From positions 434,001 to 498,000 of the forward strand of contig CAWBYA010000003.1 of assembly GCA_963792895.1 (NCBI GenBank): 64,000 nucleotides of DNA, written 5' to 3'. The notes below the pieces were generated by a model. That model was not told the DNA's origin. It did not search any database and saw only the letters and a list, made by a program, of their open reading frames with translations. Source of the DNA: UBA6912 sp963792895. GTDB taxonomy: Bacteria; Actinomycetota; Acidimicrobiia; Spongiisociales; UBA5794. The position numbers and the translations under genes were made by a program. This document shows, piece after piece, positions 26,403-34,428 of the stretch (position 1 is its first letter; every line of letters starts with the position of its first letter).

Positions 26403-27625
26403 GCCTCCAACTGAAGGTGTCGAGCGAGATCGGCCCCTTGCGCACGGTCATGGTGCACAGGCCGGGCCTGGAGATCGCTCGTATCACTCCAGACAACAAG
26501 GAAGCCCTGCTGTTCGACGACTTGATCTGGCTCGAGCGAGCCCAGGAGGAACACGATCGCTTCGTCGCACTCATGCGTGATCGCGACGTCGAGGTGCTCT
26601 ACTTCGAGGAGCTGCTGGCGGCCGTGCTGGAGCGTCCTGATGTGAGGTCCGAGCTCGTGTACGACGTCATGACGCCGGCCCAGTGCGGCCCACGGGTTGC
26701 GGAACGTCTCAGTGCTGCGCTGATGGAGTCCCCCACCCACAAGGTCGTCGATGTGCTCATCGGGGGCATCCTCGAAGCGGAGCTGGAGGAGTGGGGCGTC
26801 GACCACCTGTATGCCGACCTCGTCGCCGACCGCTTTCACTACGTGTTGCGCCCGCTTCCGAACCTCCTGTTCATGCGTGACAACGCGGCCTGGGTGAACG
26901 GCGGGCTGAGCCTCAACGTCCTCGCGACGCCGGCTCGCGCTCGCGAATCGAGGTATATGCGGGCCATTTACCGCCACCATCCGCGTTTCGCAGACGAGCG
27001 CTTCCCTGTGTGGTTCGGCAAGGAGCCCGGCGACGAGTACCCCGCGAGCATCGAGGGCGGCGACGTCCTGGTGCTGACGCCGGAGACCGTCATGATCGGG
27101 ATCGGCGAGCGCACCACGCCCGCCGCCGTCGAGATCCTGGCGCAGCGTCTGTTCGCTGCGGGCACGGTCGAACACGTGCTCGTCGTTCACCTCCGCCATG
27201 ATCGCTCGGTGATGCACCTCGACACCGTGTTCACCATGATCGACGAGGCGACGTTCAACGTGTTCCCCGGCTTGCTCGAGACCATCGACGTCCACGTGCT
27301 CACGGCCGACGGTGAAGGGCTGCACGTCGAGCATCCCCACGACTTGGTGTCTGCACTGCGCCATGTGCTCGGTCGCAACGACTTGGTGATGATCCCGACC
27401 GGCGGCGATGCAATCGGCCGCCTGCGCGAGCAGTGGGACGACGGCAACAACACCCTTGCACTCGCCCCCGGCGTCGTCGTTGCCTATCAGCGCAATCAGG
27501 AGACGAACCGCAGGCTTCGCGACCACGGTGTCGAGGTGTTGGAGCTCGATGCGTCTGAGCTCTGCCGAGGCCGGGGCGGGAGCCGGTGCATGACACAGCC
27601 CCTGCTCCGCGATCCGGTGCCGTGA
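26399..27625 (+). CDS. arcA: arginine deiminase
   Basis: A 408-aa guanidino-group-modifying enzyme: SEIGPLRTVMVHRPGLE, LLFDDLIWLERAQEEHDRF, LPNLLFMRDNAAWVNGGL, EGGDVLVLTPETVMIGIGER, MHLDTVFTMIDE and the catalytic Cys397 in GGSRCMTQPLLRDPV. It hydrolyses arginine to citrulline and ammonia in the cytoplasm. No carbamate kinase or ornithine carbamoyltransferase gene lies next to it, so the pathway is not complete here. Confidence 0.93.
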   Translation: MSLQLKVSSEIGPLRTVMVHRPGLEIARITPDNKEALLFDDLIWLERAQEEHDRFVALMRDRDVEVLYFEELLAAVLERPDVRSELVYDVMTPAQCGPRVAERLSAALMESPTHKVVDVLIGGILEAELEEWGVDHLYADLVADRFHYVLRPLPNLLFMRDNAAWVNGGLSLNVLATPARARESRYMRAIYRHHPRFADERFPVWFGKEPGDEYPASIEGGDVLVLTPETVMIGIGERTTPAAVEILAQRLFAAGTVEHVLVVHLRHDRSVMHLDTVFTMIDEATFNVFPGLLETIDVHVLTADGEGLHVEHPHDLVSALRHVLGRNDLVMIPTGGDAIGRLREQWDDGNNTLALAPGVVVAYQRNQETNRRLRDHGVEVLELDASELCRGRGGSRCMTQPLLRDPVP

Positions 27626-28236
27626 TCCGCGGTGCGCTGGTCACCGTCGGGAGCTACCTGCACAAAGGTGAGGCTGAGGTCGGCAGGGCTCATCTGGCAG
27701 CGGAGGCTATTGCTGCGGTCGTGATCGCGGACGACGAAGGGGGCCTCAACCCGGGCTTCTATGCCGACTACCGGGTGCGGCTTGCGGTGCAGCTCCACGA
27801 TCGGTTTGCGGCGGCCGCTGTGCTCGGACCCGCCGGCCTCGGCGTGCCCATGGCGCGCCAGATTCACGACGCGATCGTTGCTCACGCGAGCTTCTGCGCA
27901 CCGCAGGAGGCGTGTGGGCTCCTCGCTGTCGATGGCGCAGGAGCGCTGCGGATGGCGTACTGCCTGACCAACGTGGACGCGTCTCCCACGCGCTTCACGG
28001 TGGCTCCCAGCGAGCACTTCCGGGCGATCGGGCACGCCGAGCGAAACGACTGGACCATCTTGGGTGCTTTTCATTCCCATCCGACGTCGGCGGCAATGCC
28101 CTCCCCGGCGGACATCGCCGGCGCCCTCGAGCCTGGATGGCTGCACGTCATCGCAGGCCCTCTCTCCTCGCCGGACGTGCGCGGCTTCGTCGTCATCGAC
28201 GGTGAAGCCGTTGAGGTGTCGCTCCATGTGCAGTGA
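27622..28236 (+). CDS. DUF2007-like domain fused to a JAMM/MPN metalloprotease domain
   Basis: A 204-aa protein from GTG 27622 (GTGA overlap with arcA). Residues 1-60 (VTVGSYLHKGEAEVGRAHLA, RVRLAVQL) resemble the DUF2007 fold. The C-terminal half is a JAMM domain with upstream Glu (PQEACGLLAVDG) and the zinc motif HSHPTSAAMPSPAD, which fits H-x-H-x7-S-x2-D exactly. JAMM proteins in prokaryotes cut isopeptide or sulfur-carrier linkages. The partner here is unknown. Confidence 0.82.
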   Translation: MIRGALVTVGSYLHKGEAEVGRAHLAAEAIAAVVIADDEGGLNPGFYADYRVRLAVQLHDRFAAAAVLGPAGLGVPMARQIHDAIVAHASFCAPQEACGLLAVDGAGALRMAYCLTNVDASPTRFTVAPSEHFRAIGHAERNDWTILGAFHSHPTSAAMPSPADIAGALEPGWLHVIAGPLSSPDVRGFVVIDGEAVEVSLHVQ

Positions 28237-28260
28237 CGCGCCCCCTCTAGCCTGGCGATC

Positions 28261-28542
28261 GTGAACGCCCCACCGCAAGAGCTGAGTTCCCGGCACCTGC
28301 TCTATGGGCTCGTTGGAGCTGCCTTGCTGGTCGTCATGGGCGTCTTCGTCTTTGCGTCCGGGCTCGTTGCGCCCCTGTGGGCCGTTGCCGTGCTCGTTGC
28401 GTTCTGGTTGGTGGCGGTCGTAGCTTCCCTCCGAACGTGGCGCCGCAAGATGTACTCGCCCGTGATGTGGGGGGTTGCGGTCGGTCTCGCGTGGATCGGC
28501 CTCATCTCCGTGGGCGGTGCACTGTTTGGCTGGTCGCCATGA
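28261..28542 (+). CDS. small three-helix membrane protein
   Basis: 93 aa from GTG 28261. Three hydrophobic segments (YGLVGAALLVVMGVFVFASG, PLWAVAVLVAFWLVAVVASL, VMWGVAVGLAWIGLISVGGA) are separated by a basic loop RTWRRK. No family recognised. The stop overlaps the next start (ATGA), so it is probably co-translated with the metallo-hydrolase. Confidence 0.75.
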   Translation: MNAPPQELSSRHLLYGLVGAALLVVMGVFVFASGLVAPLWAVAVLVAFWLVAVVASLRTWRRKMYSPVMWGVAVGLAWIGLISVGGALFGWSP

Positions 28543-29294
28543 CGCTCGAGCTGCTCGTGCTCGGATGCTCGGGAAGCGGTCCATCTCGGGAGGTCCCCGC
28601 CTCGGGGTATCTCGTCCGCAGCGCGACCACAGCCGTGTGGCTCGATGCGGGGACCGGGACGTTCATGGCGCTGGCGCGAGAGATGGACCCAGCCGACGTC
28701 GACGCCGTGGTCATCAGCCATCTGCACGCCGACCACAGCACGGACGTCTTCGGTCTGTTCCACTACCTCGCCTATCGAGTTGGCACTGTCGCGGACATGC
28801 CGCTGCTGTTGCCCGCCGGGGCGATCATCAAGCTCGCTGCGTATCTCGATGCCGGGCAGGGCCATGCATTCTTCACCACGTTCGCACCACGGGAGGTCGG
28901 CGATGGGAACCTCGTGCAGGTCGGGGACCTGGCTCTCCGATTCGCTGCAGCGTCGCACTCCGTTCCCACAAATGCGGTCCGCGTCGAGAGTGGGGACCGC
29001 AGCATCGCCTACTCGGGCGATACCGGGCCTGGAGGCGGCTTTCCCGAGCTCGCGGCCGGTGCAGACGTGGTGCTGTGCGAGGCGGGCATGGGCGAGCCGA
29101 GAGAGCAGGCCATCTACCCCTACCATCTGAGTGGAGCCGAGGCCGGCGCAATAGCCGAGCGGGCCGGCGCCGGCCGCCTGATCCTGACACACCTGGCGCC
29201 TACGCTTTCCGCGCAGGAGATCACCGACGCGGCTCGCGCTGTGTTCACCGGGCTCGTGGTGTTGGCGAGCCCGGGTCTCCGAGTCGAAGTCTGA
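28539..29294 (+). CDS. metallo-beta-lactamase-fold hydrolase (RNase Z/phosphodiesterase-like)
   Basis: A 251-aa protein. LELLVLGCSGSGPSREVPAS at the start, metal motif SHLHADHSTD, His in AASHSVPTNAVR, Asp in YSGDTGPGGG and His in LILTHLAP give the full MBL ligand set in the RNase Z-like arrangement. The flexible arm of true RNase Z is not evident, so a broader phosphodiesterase or tRNA-processing role is possible. It lies directly before rph. Confidence 0.82.
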   Translation: MTLELLVLGCSGSGPSREVPASGYLVRSATTAVWLDAGTGTFMALAREMDPADVDAVVISHLHADHSTDVFGLFHYLAYRVGTVADMPLLLPAGAIIKLAAYLDAGQGHAFFTTFAPREVGDGNLVQVGDLALRFAAASHSVPTNAVRVESGDRSIAYSGDTGPGGGFPELAAGADVVLCEAGMGEPREQAIYPYHLSGAEAGAIAERAGAGRLILTHLAPTLSAQEITDAARAVFTGLVVLASPGLRVEV

Positions 29295-29312
29295 TCAACG
29301 AAGGGCAGAGTC

Positions 29313-30017
29313 ATGCGGCAGGGCAGGGAAGCTGATGAGCTTCGCACGGTGGTGATCGAGCGGGGTTACACGGAAATGACGCCGGGGTCGGTCCTCATCT
29401 CCATGGGGCGTACTCGGGTGCTGTGCACCGTGTCGTTCGACGAGGATGTCCCCCAGTGGATGAGGGAGAGCCGCAAGGGCTGGGTGACCGCCGAGTACTC
29501 CATGCTCCCAGGGTCCGGAACCTCTCGAATCTCCCGACGCTCACAGAGCGGGGGACGGGCGAAGGAGATCCAAAGGCTGATTGGGCGATCCTTGCGAGCA
29601 GCGGTGGATCTGCACGCCATGAGCGAGGTGACGGCGCGGGTCGATTGTGACGTGCTCCAGGCCGACGGGGGCACGCGAACGGCATCGATCACCGGGGCGT
29701 GGGTGGCACTGGCAGATGCATTCGATGCCCGTGTTGCCGAGGGGAAGATGGCGGCGAGCCCTATCCGCGACAACATCGCCGCAGTATCGGTCGGACTCCT
29801 CCGTGGTCAGGCTCTGCTCGACCTGGCCTACGAGGAGGACATCGCGGTCGACGTCGACTGCAACGTCGTGATGACGGGCGACGGGCGGTTCGTCGAGGTG
29901 CAAGGCACGGCAGAGGGGGCGCCGTTCCCTCGGGCAGGCTTGGAACAGATGCTCGACATCGCCGGTAGCGGTATCGAGCGCCTCGTGGCCATGCAGACTG
30001 CGGCGCGGCGCACCTGA
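29313..30017 (+). CDS. rph: ribonuclease PH
   Basis: A 234-aa phosphorolytic 3'-5' exoribonuclease that trims tRNA 3' ends. GSVLISMGRTRVLCTVSFDE, GWVTAEYSMLPGSGTSRISR, RLIGRSLRAAVDLHAM, DCDVLQADGGTRTASITGAW and VDCNVVMTGDGRFVEVQGTA are family signatures. GAAGGGCAGAGTC precedes ATG. The stop overlaps the rdgB start (TGATG). Confidence 0.95.
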   Translation: MRQGREADELRTVVIERGYTEMTPGSVLISMGRTRVLCTVSFDEDVPQWMRESRKGWVTAEYSMLPGSGTSRISRRSQSGGRAKEIQRLIGRSLRAAVDLHAMSEVTARVDCDVLQADGGTRTASITGAWVALADAFDARVAEGKMAASPIRDNIAAVSVGLLRGQALLDLAYEEDIAVDVDCNVVMTGDGRFVEVQGTAEGAPFPRAGLEQMLDIAGSGIERLVAMQTAARRT

Positions 30018-30604
30018 TGCGGCTGTCGCGGATCGTCGTCGCGTCGCAGAACCCGGACAAGGTGGCCGAGATCGAGGAGGTCCTCGCCACCCTTCCGCAT
30101 CCGATCGAGGTGGTGAGGGGCTTGACGTGGCCCGACGTCGACGAGACCGAGGACACGCTGGCCGGAAACGCCCTGCTGAAGGCCGCCGCGGTGCGGCGGG
30201 CCACCGGGATCGCTGCCCTGGCAGACGACACGGGGCTCGAAGTCGATGCGCTTGGGGGAGCGCCGGGTGTGAAGACGGCACGATTCGCCGGACCTCACGC
30301 CACCTACGCCGAGAACGTCGCCAAGTTGCTGGCGGAGTTGGAAGGTGTCGTCGACCGTTCGGCCCGATTCCGCACAGCCGTGGCCGTGGTTGACGATGAG
30401 GAAGCCGAGGTGATCGTCGAGGGGACACTCGAGGGCCGCATCGCAACCTCCCGACGCGGCCAACTCGGCTTTGGGTACGACCCTGTCTTCGAGGTCGCAA
30501 ATGGGCGGACGCTGGCGGAGATGTCTTCCGGTGAGAAGAACAGGATCTCGCACCGGGCGCGCGCCATCCACGCCCTCGCGGAGTTCCTGCGCAGCGATCT
30601 GTAG
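30017..30604 (+). CDS. rdgB: XTP/dITP diphosphatase (RdgB/HAM1)
   Basis: A 195-aa nucleotide-pool sanitiser: RIVVASQNPDKVAEIEEVL, ETEDTLAGNALLKAAAVRRA, GIAALADDTGLEVDALGGAP, GQLGFGYDPVF and EKNRISHRARAIHALAEFL. It hydrolyses non-canonical purine NTPs to NMP and PPi. It is translationally coupled to rph. Confidence 0.95.
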   Translation: MRLSRIVVASQNPDKVAEIEEVLATLPHPIEVVRGLTWPDVDETEDTLAGNALLKAAAVRRATGIAALADDTGLEVDALGGAPGVKTARFAGPHATYAENVAKLLAELEGVVDRSARFRTAVAVVDDEEAEVIVEGTLEGRIATSRRGQLGFGYDPVFEVANGRTLAEMSSGEKNRISHRARAIHALAEFLRSDL

Positions 30605-30636
30605 CGCAACTGTTTGGTGGAGGGAGGAGGCGCAGC

Positions 30637-31698
30637 ATCGCAACGTTGGAACTCTCGAGCGTTTCTGTGTCGAAAGGCGGCGCCACCTTGCTCGACGACG
30701 TCGATCTCTCGGTCGCAGATGGCGAACTGGTGGCGATCATCGGGCCGTCCGGGTCTGGGAAGACAACGTTGTTGCGCGCCGTTGCTGGGCTCGACCCCGT
30801 GCAGGCCGGCGAGGTGCGCATCGACGGCGTGGACGTCACGCAAGCCGATACCAACGATCGCAACATCGCCATGGTTTTCCAAGCCAACGTGCTGTACTCG
30901 TTCCGTGATGTCGCAGGCAATGTCGGCTTCCCGCTCGAGATGCAGCATCGACCGGCGGCCGAAATCGCAACGCGGGTGCAGGCGGAGGGCCGGGCGCTGC
31001 ATCTCGAGCGGTTGATGGAACGAAATCCTCTCGAGCTGTCGGCGGGGCACCAGCAGCTCGTCCAGATCGCCCGTGCCCTGGTGCGTGCACCGAGCCTGTT
31101 TCTCATGGACGAGCCATTGGCGCGGCTCGACGCGCTGCTCCGAATCCAGATGCGGTCTGAGCTTCGCCTCGTCCAGCGCGGCTACGGCGTGACGACCCTC
31201 TACGTCACGAACGATCCTGTCGAGGCCATGGCAATGGCCGACCGGCTCGGTGTGCTCGCGGCGGGCCGCCTCGTGCAAATCTCCTCACCGCAGGAGGTGT
31301 ACGGTCGCCCGGCAAGCCGGCTGGTTGCGGAGCTGACGGGGGACCTCACCATGCTCGATGTGGCCGTGCGCTCCGACCAAACCGGGTACTGGTTGGAGCA
31401 CGAGAGCTTCCGGACCCGGGTTTGGTCAGAGGCGCTCGAGCCCTATGTGGGCGTCGGGGTCGTGCTGGGGATGCGGCCCGAACACCTTGCACCGGCGAAC
31501 GGTGGCTTCGGCGCCGTCATCGAGCGCGTCGTCTATCACGGCCCGTTCGTCGTGACCGAATGCCGCGTTGGGCGGGACGTGGTGGCAGTCCGGACGGAGG
31601 GCGCCATGGGACGTCCCGGCGAATCCGTGGCGCTGGCCATCACCGGCGGCCACGTCTTTGATCCGGTCGACGGGCGCAGCGTCATGTCGTGGAGCTGA
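30637..31698 (+). CDS. orphan MsmK/UgpC-type ABC ATPase with degenerate motifs and a possible AUC start
   Basis: A sugar-importer-like ATPase of about 353 aa: Walker A IIGPSGSGKTTLLRAVAG, Walker B SLFLMDEPLARLDALLRIQM and a C-terminal TOBE-like region (VVLGMRPEHLAPANGG). The signature is LSAGHQQ, not LSGGQ, and the switch His is Asn (YVTNDPVEAMAMADR, family YVTHDQ). No permease or binding protein is adjacent. The only start with a good ribosome binding site (GGGAGGAGG, 6 bp) is ATC 30637, giving M-ATLELSSV, the normal family N-terminus. The first conventional start is TTG 30646, 15 bp from the site. Confidence 0.75.
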   Translation: MATLELSSVSVSKGGATLLDDVDLSVADGELVAIIGPSGSGKTTLLRAVAGLDPVQAGEVRIDGVDVTQADTNDRNIAMVFQANVLYSFRDVAGNVGFPLEMQHRPAAEIATRVQAEGRALHLERLMERNPLELSAGHQQLVQIARALVRAPSLFLMDEPLARLDALLRIQMRSELRLVQRGYGVTTLYVTNDPVEAMAMADRLGVLAAGRLVQISSPQEVYGRPASRLVAELTGDLTMLDVAVRSDQTGYWLEHESFRTRVWSEALEPYVGVGVVLGMRPEHLAPANGGFGAVIERVVYHGPFVVTECRVGRDVVAVRTEGAMGRPGESVALAITGGHVFDPVDGRSVMSWS

Positions 31699-31802
31699 CG
31701 ACGGCTGTTGCGAGCCCGTAGGCCAGAGCCTGTGGTGGCGCCGGTTGATCGATCGGAAGCTTGGTAACGTCCGTTCGGTACCCACGTGCGATCGGAAGCA
31801 TC

Positions 31803-32366
31803 ATGACGAGAGCCCTCGGCCGGGCGTTCCTGAGGCTGACGGGATGGCGGAGCGAGGGAGCTCCACCAGAAGCCGAGCGGTACGTGATGATCGCCGCCCC
31901 GCACACCTCGAATTGGGACCTCGTGTTCATGCTGGCGATCGCGTGGGTCTACGGTCTTCGGATATCGTGGATGGGGAAGGCTCAGATCTTTCGCGCCCCC
32001 TTTGGGCGCCTCATGCGCCGTCTCGGGGGCGTGCCGGTGCGCCGCGACCGCGCTGCCAACATGGTGGACCAGATGGTGGCTGCCTTTGCTGCGACCGATC
32101 GGCTGATCCTGGCCGTCCCGCCTGAAGGAACCCGCGGAAAGGCGCCACATTGGCGATCGGGGTTCTATCACATTGCGGCCGCTGCCGGCGTTCCCGTCGC
32201 CACGGGGTTCCTCGACTATGCACGCAAGGTTGGCGGGTTCGGACCGACCATCGACCTGACCGGAGACATCACGTCCGACATGGACCGACTCCGGGCCTTC
32301 TACCAAGGCATCGAGGGAAAGCGACCCCAGCGGGCCGGCGCAATTCGACTCGCTGCCGAAGAGTGA
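31803..32366 (+). CDS. PlsC-like acyltransferase
   Basis: A 187-aa protein with the acyltransferase motifs APHTSNWD (H-x4-D), GVPVRRDRAANMV and VPPEGTRGKAP. It is shorter than typical PlsC and has no clear N-terminal membrane helix beyond VFMLAIAWVYGL. It probably acylates a lysophospholipid or similar acceptor at the membrane. GGAAG precedes ATG 31803. Confidence 0.82.
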   Translation: MTRALGRAFLRLTGWRSEGAPPEAERYVMIAAPHTSNWDLVFMLAIAWVYGLRISWMGKAQIFRAPFGRLMRRLGGVPVRRDRAANMVDQMVAAFAATDRLILAVPPEGTRGKAPHWRSGFYHIAAAAGVPVATGFLDYARKVGGFGPTIDLTGDITSDMDRLRAFYQGIEGKRPQRAGAIRLAAEE

Positions 32367-32412
32367 TTTCGAGAGGCTCGTCGAGCCCAGTGAATCGGCG
32401 GTCACGGGAAGG

Positions 32413-32496
32413 TGCGGGCGGAGGGACTCGAACCCCCACGGGACAGTGCCCACCAGGACCTAAACCTGGCGCGTCTACCAATTCCGCCACGCCCGC
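32413..32496 (-). tRNA. tRNA-Leu (anticodon TAG)
   Basis: 84 nt on the minus strand with a GCGGGCG/CGCCCGC acceptor stem, long variable arm, anticodon loop TTTAGGT and GGTTCGAGTCC T-loop. CCA is not encoded. Confidence 0.95.
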
Positions 32497-32603
32497 GCAT
32501 GGTCATTGTTGGGCTGCACGAGCCAGCCGTGGGAGCGTGGGTCTGATCGGACAGTTCCTGAACCGAACCACGTCGCCGCCCGCTCGCCCCCGGCGAGCAG
32601 GCG

Positions 32604-32676
32604 TGGGTCGCCCGGGACTCGAACCCGGAACCTGCGGATTAAGAGTCCGATGCTCTGCCAGTTGAGCTAGCGACCC
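32604..32676 (-). tRNA. tRNA-Lys (anticodon CTT)
   Basis: 73 nt on the minus strand with a GGGTCGC/GCGACCC acceptor stem, anticodon loop CTCTTAA, T-loop GGTTCGAGTCC and discriminator A. Confidence 0.95.
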
Positions 32677-32760
32677 GGCAGGGAGGTTAGCAAGCCCCGG
32701 GGAGGGCTCGAAGACGTGCAGTCGGCTGCGCTCAAACCTGGCACAATGCTTCTGGCACGA

Positions 32761-32834
32761 CGGGCTGTGGCGCAGTTTGGCAGCGCACCTGCTTTGGGAG
32801 CAGGGGGTCGCCGGTTCAAATCCGGCCAGCCCGA
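32761..32834 (+). tRNA. tRNA-Pro (anticodon TGG)
   Basis: 74 nt on the plus strand with a CGGGCTG/CAGCCCG acceptor stem, anticodon loop TTTGGGA, T-loop GGTTCAAATCC and discriminator A. It faces the two minus-strand tRNAs. Confidence 0.95.
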
Positions 32835-32930
32835 CGAGGTGGATCGAAGTCGGCTACCCGGTTGGGGTGGTTGGTTGCGAGACCTGGCCAATGTTGGGGA
32901 GGGGTTGTCGTGGTGGTTCAGGGTGGTCGA

Positions 32931-32965
32931 GGGGCGAGGGGCGAGGGGCGAGGGGCGAGGGGCGG
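32931..32965 (+). repeat. five tandem GGGGCGA heptamers
   Basis: Four perfect GGGGCGA units and one ending GG, in the gap between tRNA-Pro and the glycosyltransferase stop. Related GGTGGTCGAGG words flank it. It is a simple-sequence tract that may vary in length. Confidence 0.85.
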
Positions 32966-33006
32966 TCGTGGTGGTTCGGGGTGGTCGAGGGCCGATAGGC
33001 GAGGCG

Positions 33007-34428
33007 TCAGGGTTGTCGTGAGGTGATCGGCGAGGCTGCCACGAAGCCGCGCCGGTCCATCGTTCCCCAATCCGTCTTCTTTCGGAGGAAGCGCCACAAA
33101 CCGCGGAGGCGCCACACAACCGTGAGAGGTCGGAAGAAGAGGCCCTCAGCGATGCTCCACACGATGAGCCACGCCTTGTTCCTCCAGCCCTTGTACAGGT
33201 CGTAAGCCGTCTGCTCCAGAAGCAAGGCGGACAGGTTGATGAGAAGCCCAAAACCGTAGGCGGCGAGGAAGAGGGCAAACGCCAGATCCGCACGGATCGA
33301 GCCTGTGGCGAGCGCAGCCACGAGCGTGACGATCCCGAAGGCCTCCACCGCCGGGGCTAGGAGCTCGACGAGGAGGAAATACGGAGCGACTACCAGCCCG
33401 AGAGCTCCCTCCTTGGGATTGCCAATGACCGTCCGGTTGCGGACCAACACCTCGGCGAGCCCACGGTGCCAACGGTCCCGCTGCCGGGCCAGGCCGCGCA
33501 TCGTCTCGGGTGCTTCGGTCCACGCAATGGGGTCGGGCACAAACTCCACCCAGCCAGGCCCACCGGCACGATTCGCCCTGCGCCGGAGGTCCACAACCAA
33601 TTCGGCATCTTCACCCACCGACCCCACCTCATAGCCACCGACCGCAGCGACTGCGTCGCGACGGAACATGCCAAAGGCCCCAGAGATGATGAGGTTGCCG
33701 CCCAGGCGGTTCCATCCGAGTCGCCCGAACAGGAAGGCTCGCAGGTATTCGACCACCTGGACGCCCGGTAGGAAGCGACGAGGCGCCCGAATGTCGACCA
33801 CACAACCGTGCGCCACCGTGCAGCCGTTTGCCACCCGGATCGTTCCGCCGGCCGCAACGATGTCATCGCGCTGGAGGAATGGCCGGACCATACGGAGGAG
33901 AGCATCCGGTTCGATCAGGGTATCGGCGTCGATGGCGCAGACGAGCTCGCCCGAGGCATAGTTGAGCCCTGCGTTCAGCGCATCCGCCTTTCCGCCGTTC
34001 TCTTTGTCGACAACTATGAGCTCAGGATGATTGCGCGATCTCATGACCGACCGGATCGCGGCGCTTGGCAGAGCATCCCTCCGTCGCGGATGGATGTCCT
34101 CGAGTGCGAACGCGTGCCGCAGGACGTCTACGGTCCCGTCCGACGAGCCGTCGTTGACCAGCACCACCTCGAGTTGCGGGTACCAGAGGGCGAGCAGGCT
34201 GCGAACGCTCTCCACAACAGTTGCCTCTTCGTTGTGAGCGGGGGCCAGTATCGATACTTGCGGCACGACTTGTGACCCCAGCAGCCATCGTCGCTCTTCG
34301 CCGAAGGTGGCCAGCCGGTGGGCGCGTAGGCTGATGGCGGCGCTCACGATGAGGCTTGTCTGGGCGAGGTTCACGCACACGAGGTACGTGAGTACCGTCC
34401 ATGTTGCGAACTGCAGCATCGTCGTCAT
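33007..34428 (-). CDS. membrane family-2 glycosyltransferase (polysaccharide synthase-like)
   Basis: A 473-aa processive-type GT2: N-terminal helix, VSILAPAHNEEATVVESVRS, VVLVNDGSSDGTVDVL, ENGGKADALNAGLNYA, the DAD metal motif (CAIDADTLIEPDALLRM), EDAELVVDLRRRA (catalytic base region) and QRDRWHRG (the Q-x-x-R-W motif), then four or so C-terminal helices. It resembles poly-N-acetylglucosamine or cellulose-like synthases but has no PilZ domain. ATG overlaps the HEAT gene stop (ATGA). Last gene of the signalling operon. Confidence 0.88.
   Translation of the reverse strand: MTTMLQFATWTVLTYLVCVNLAQTSLIVSAAISLRAHRLATFGEERRWLLGSQVVPQVSILAPAHNEEATVVESVRSLLALWYPQLEVVLVNDGSSDGTVDVLRHAFALEDIHPRRRDALPSAAIRSVMRSRNHPELIVVDKENGGKADALNAGLNYASGELVCAIDADTLIEPDALLRMVRPFLQRDDIVAAGGTIRVANGCTVAHGCVVDIRAPRRFLPGVQVVEYLRAFLFGRLGWNRLGGNLIISGAFGMFRRDAVAAVGGYEVGSVGEDAELVVDLRRRANRAGGPGWVEFVPDPIAWTEAPETMRGLARQRDRWHRGLAEVLVRNRTVIGNPKEGALGLVVAPYFLLVELLAPAVEAFGIVTLVAALATGSIRADLAFALFLAAYGFGLLINLSALLLEQTAYDLYKGWRNKAWLIVWSIAEGLFFRPLTVVWRLRGLWRFLRKKTDWGTMDRRGFVAASPITSRQP

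Noticed and set aside
32931..32965. CRISPR array
   Set aside because: The heptamers are directly adjacent with no spacers. No cas gene or other spaced repeat was seen in the window.
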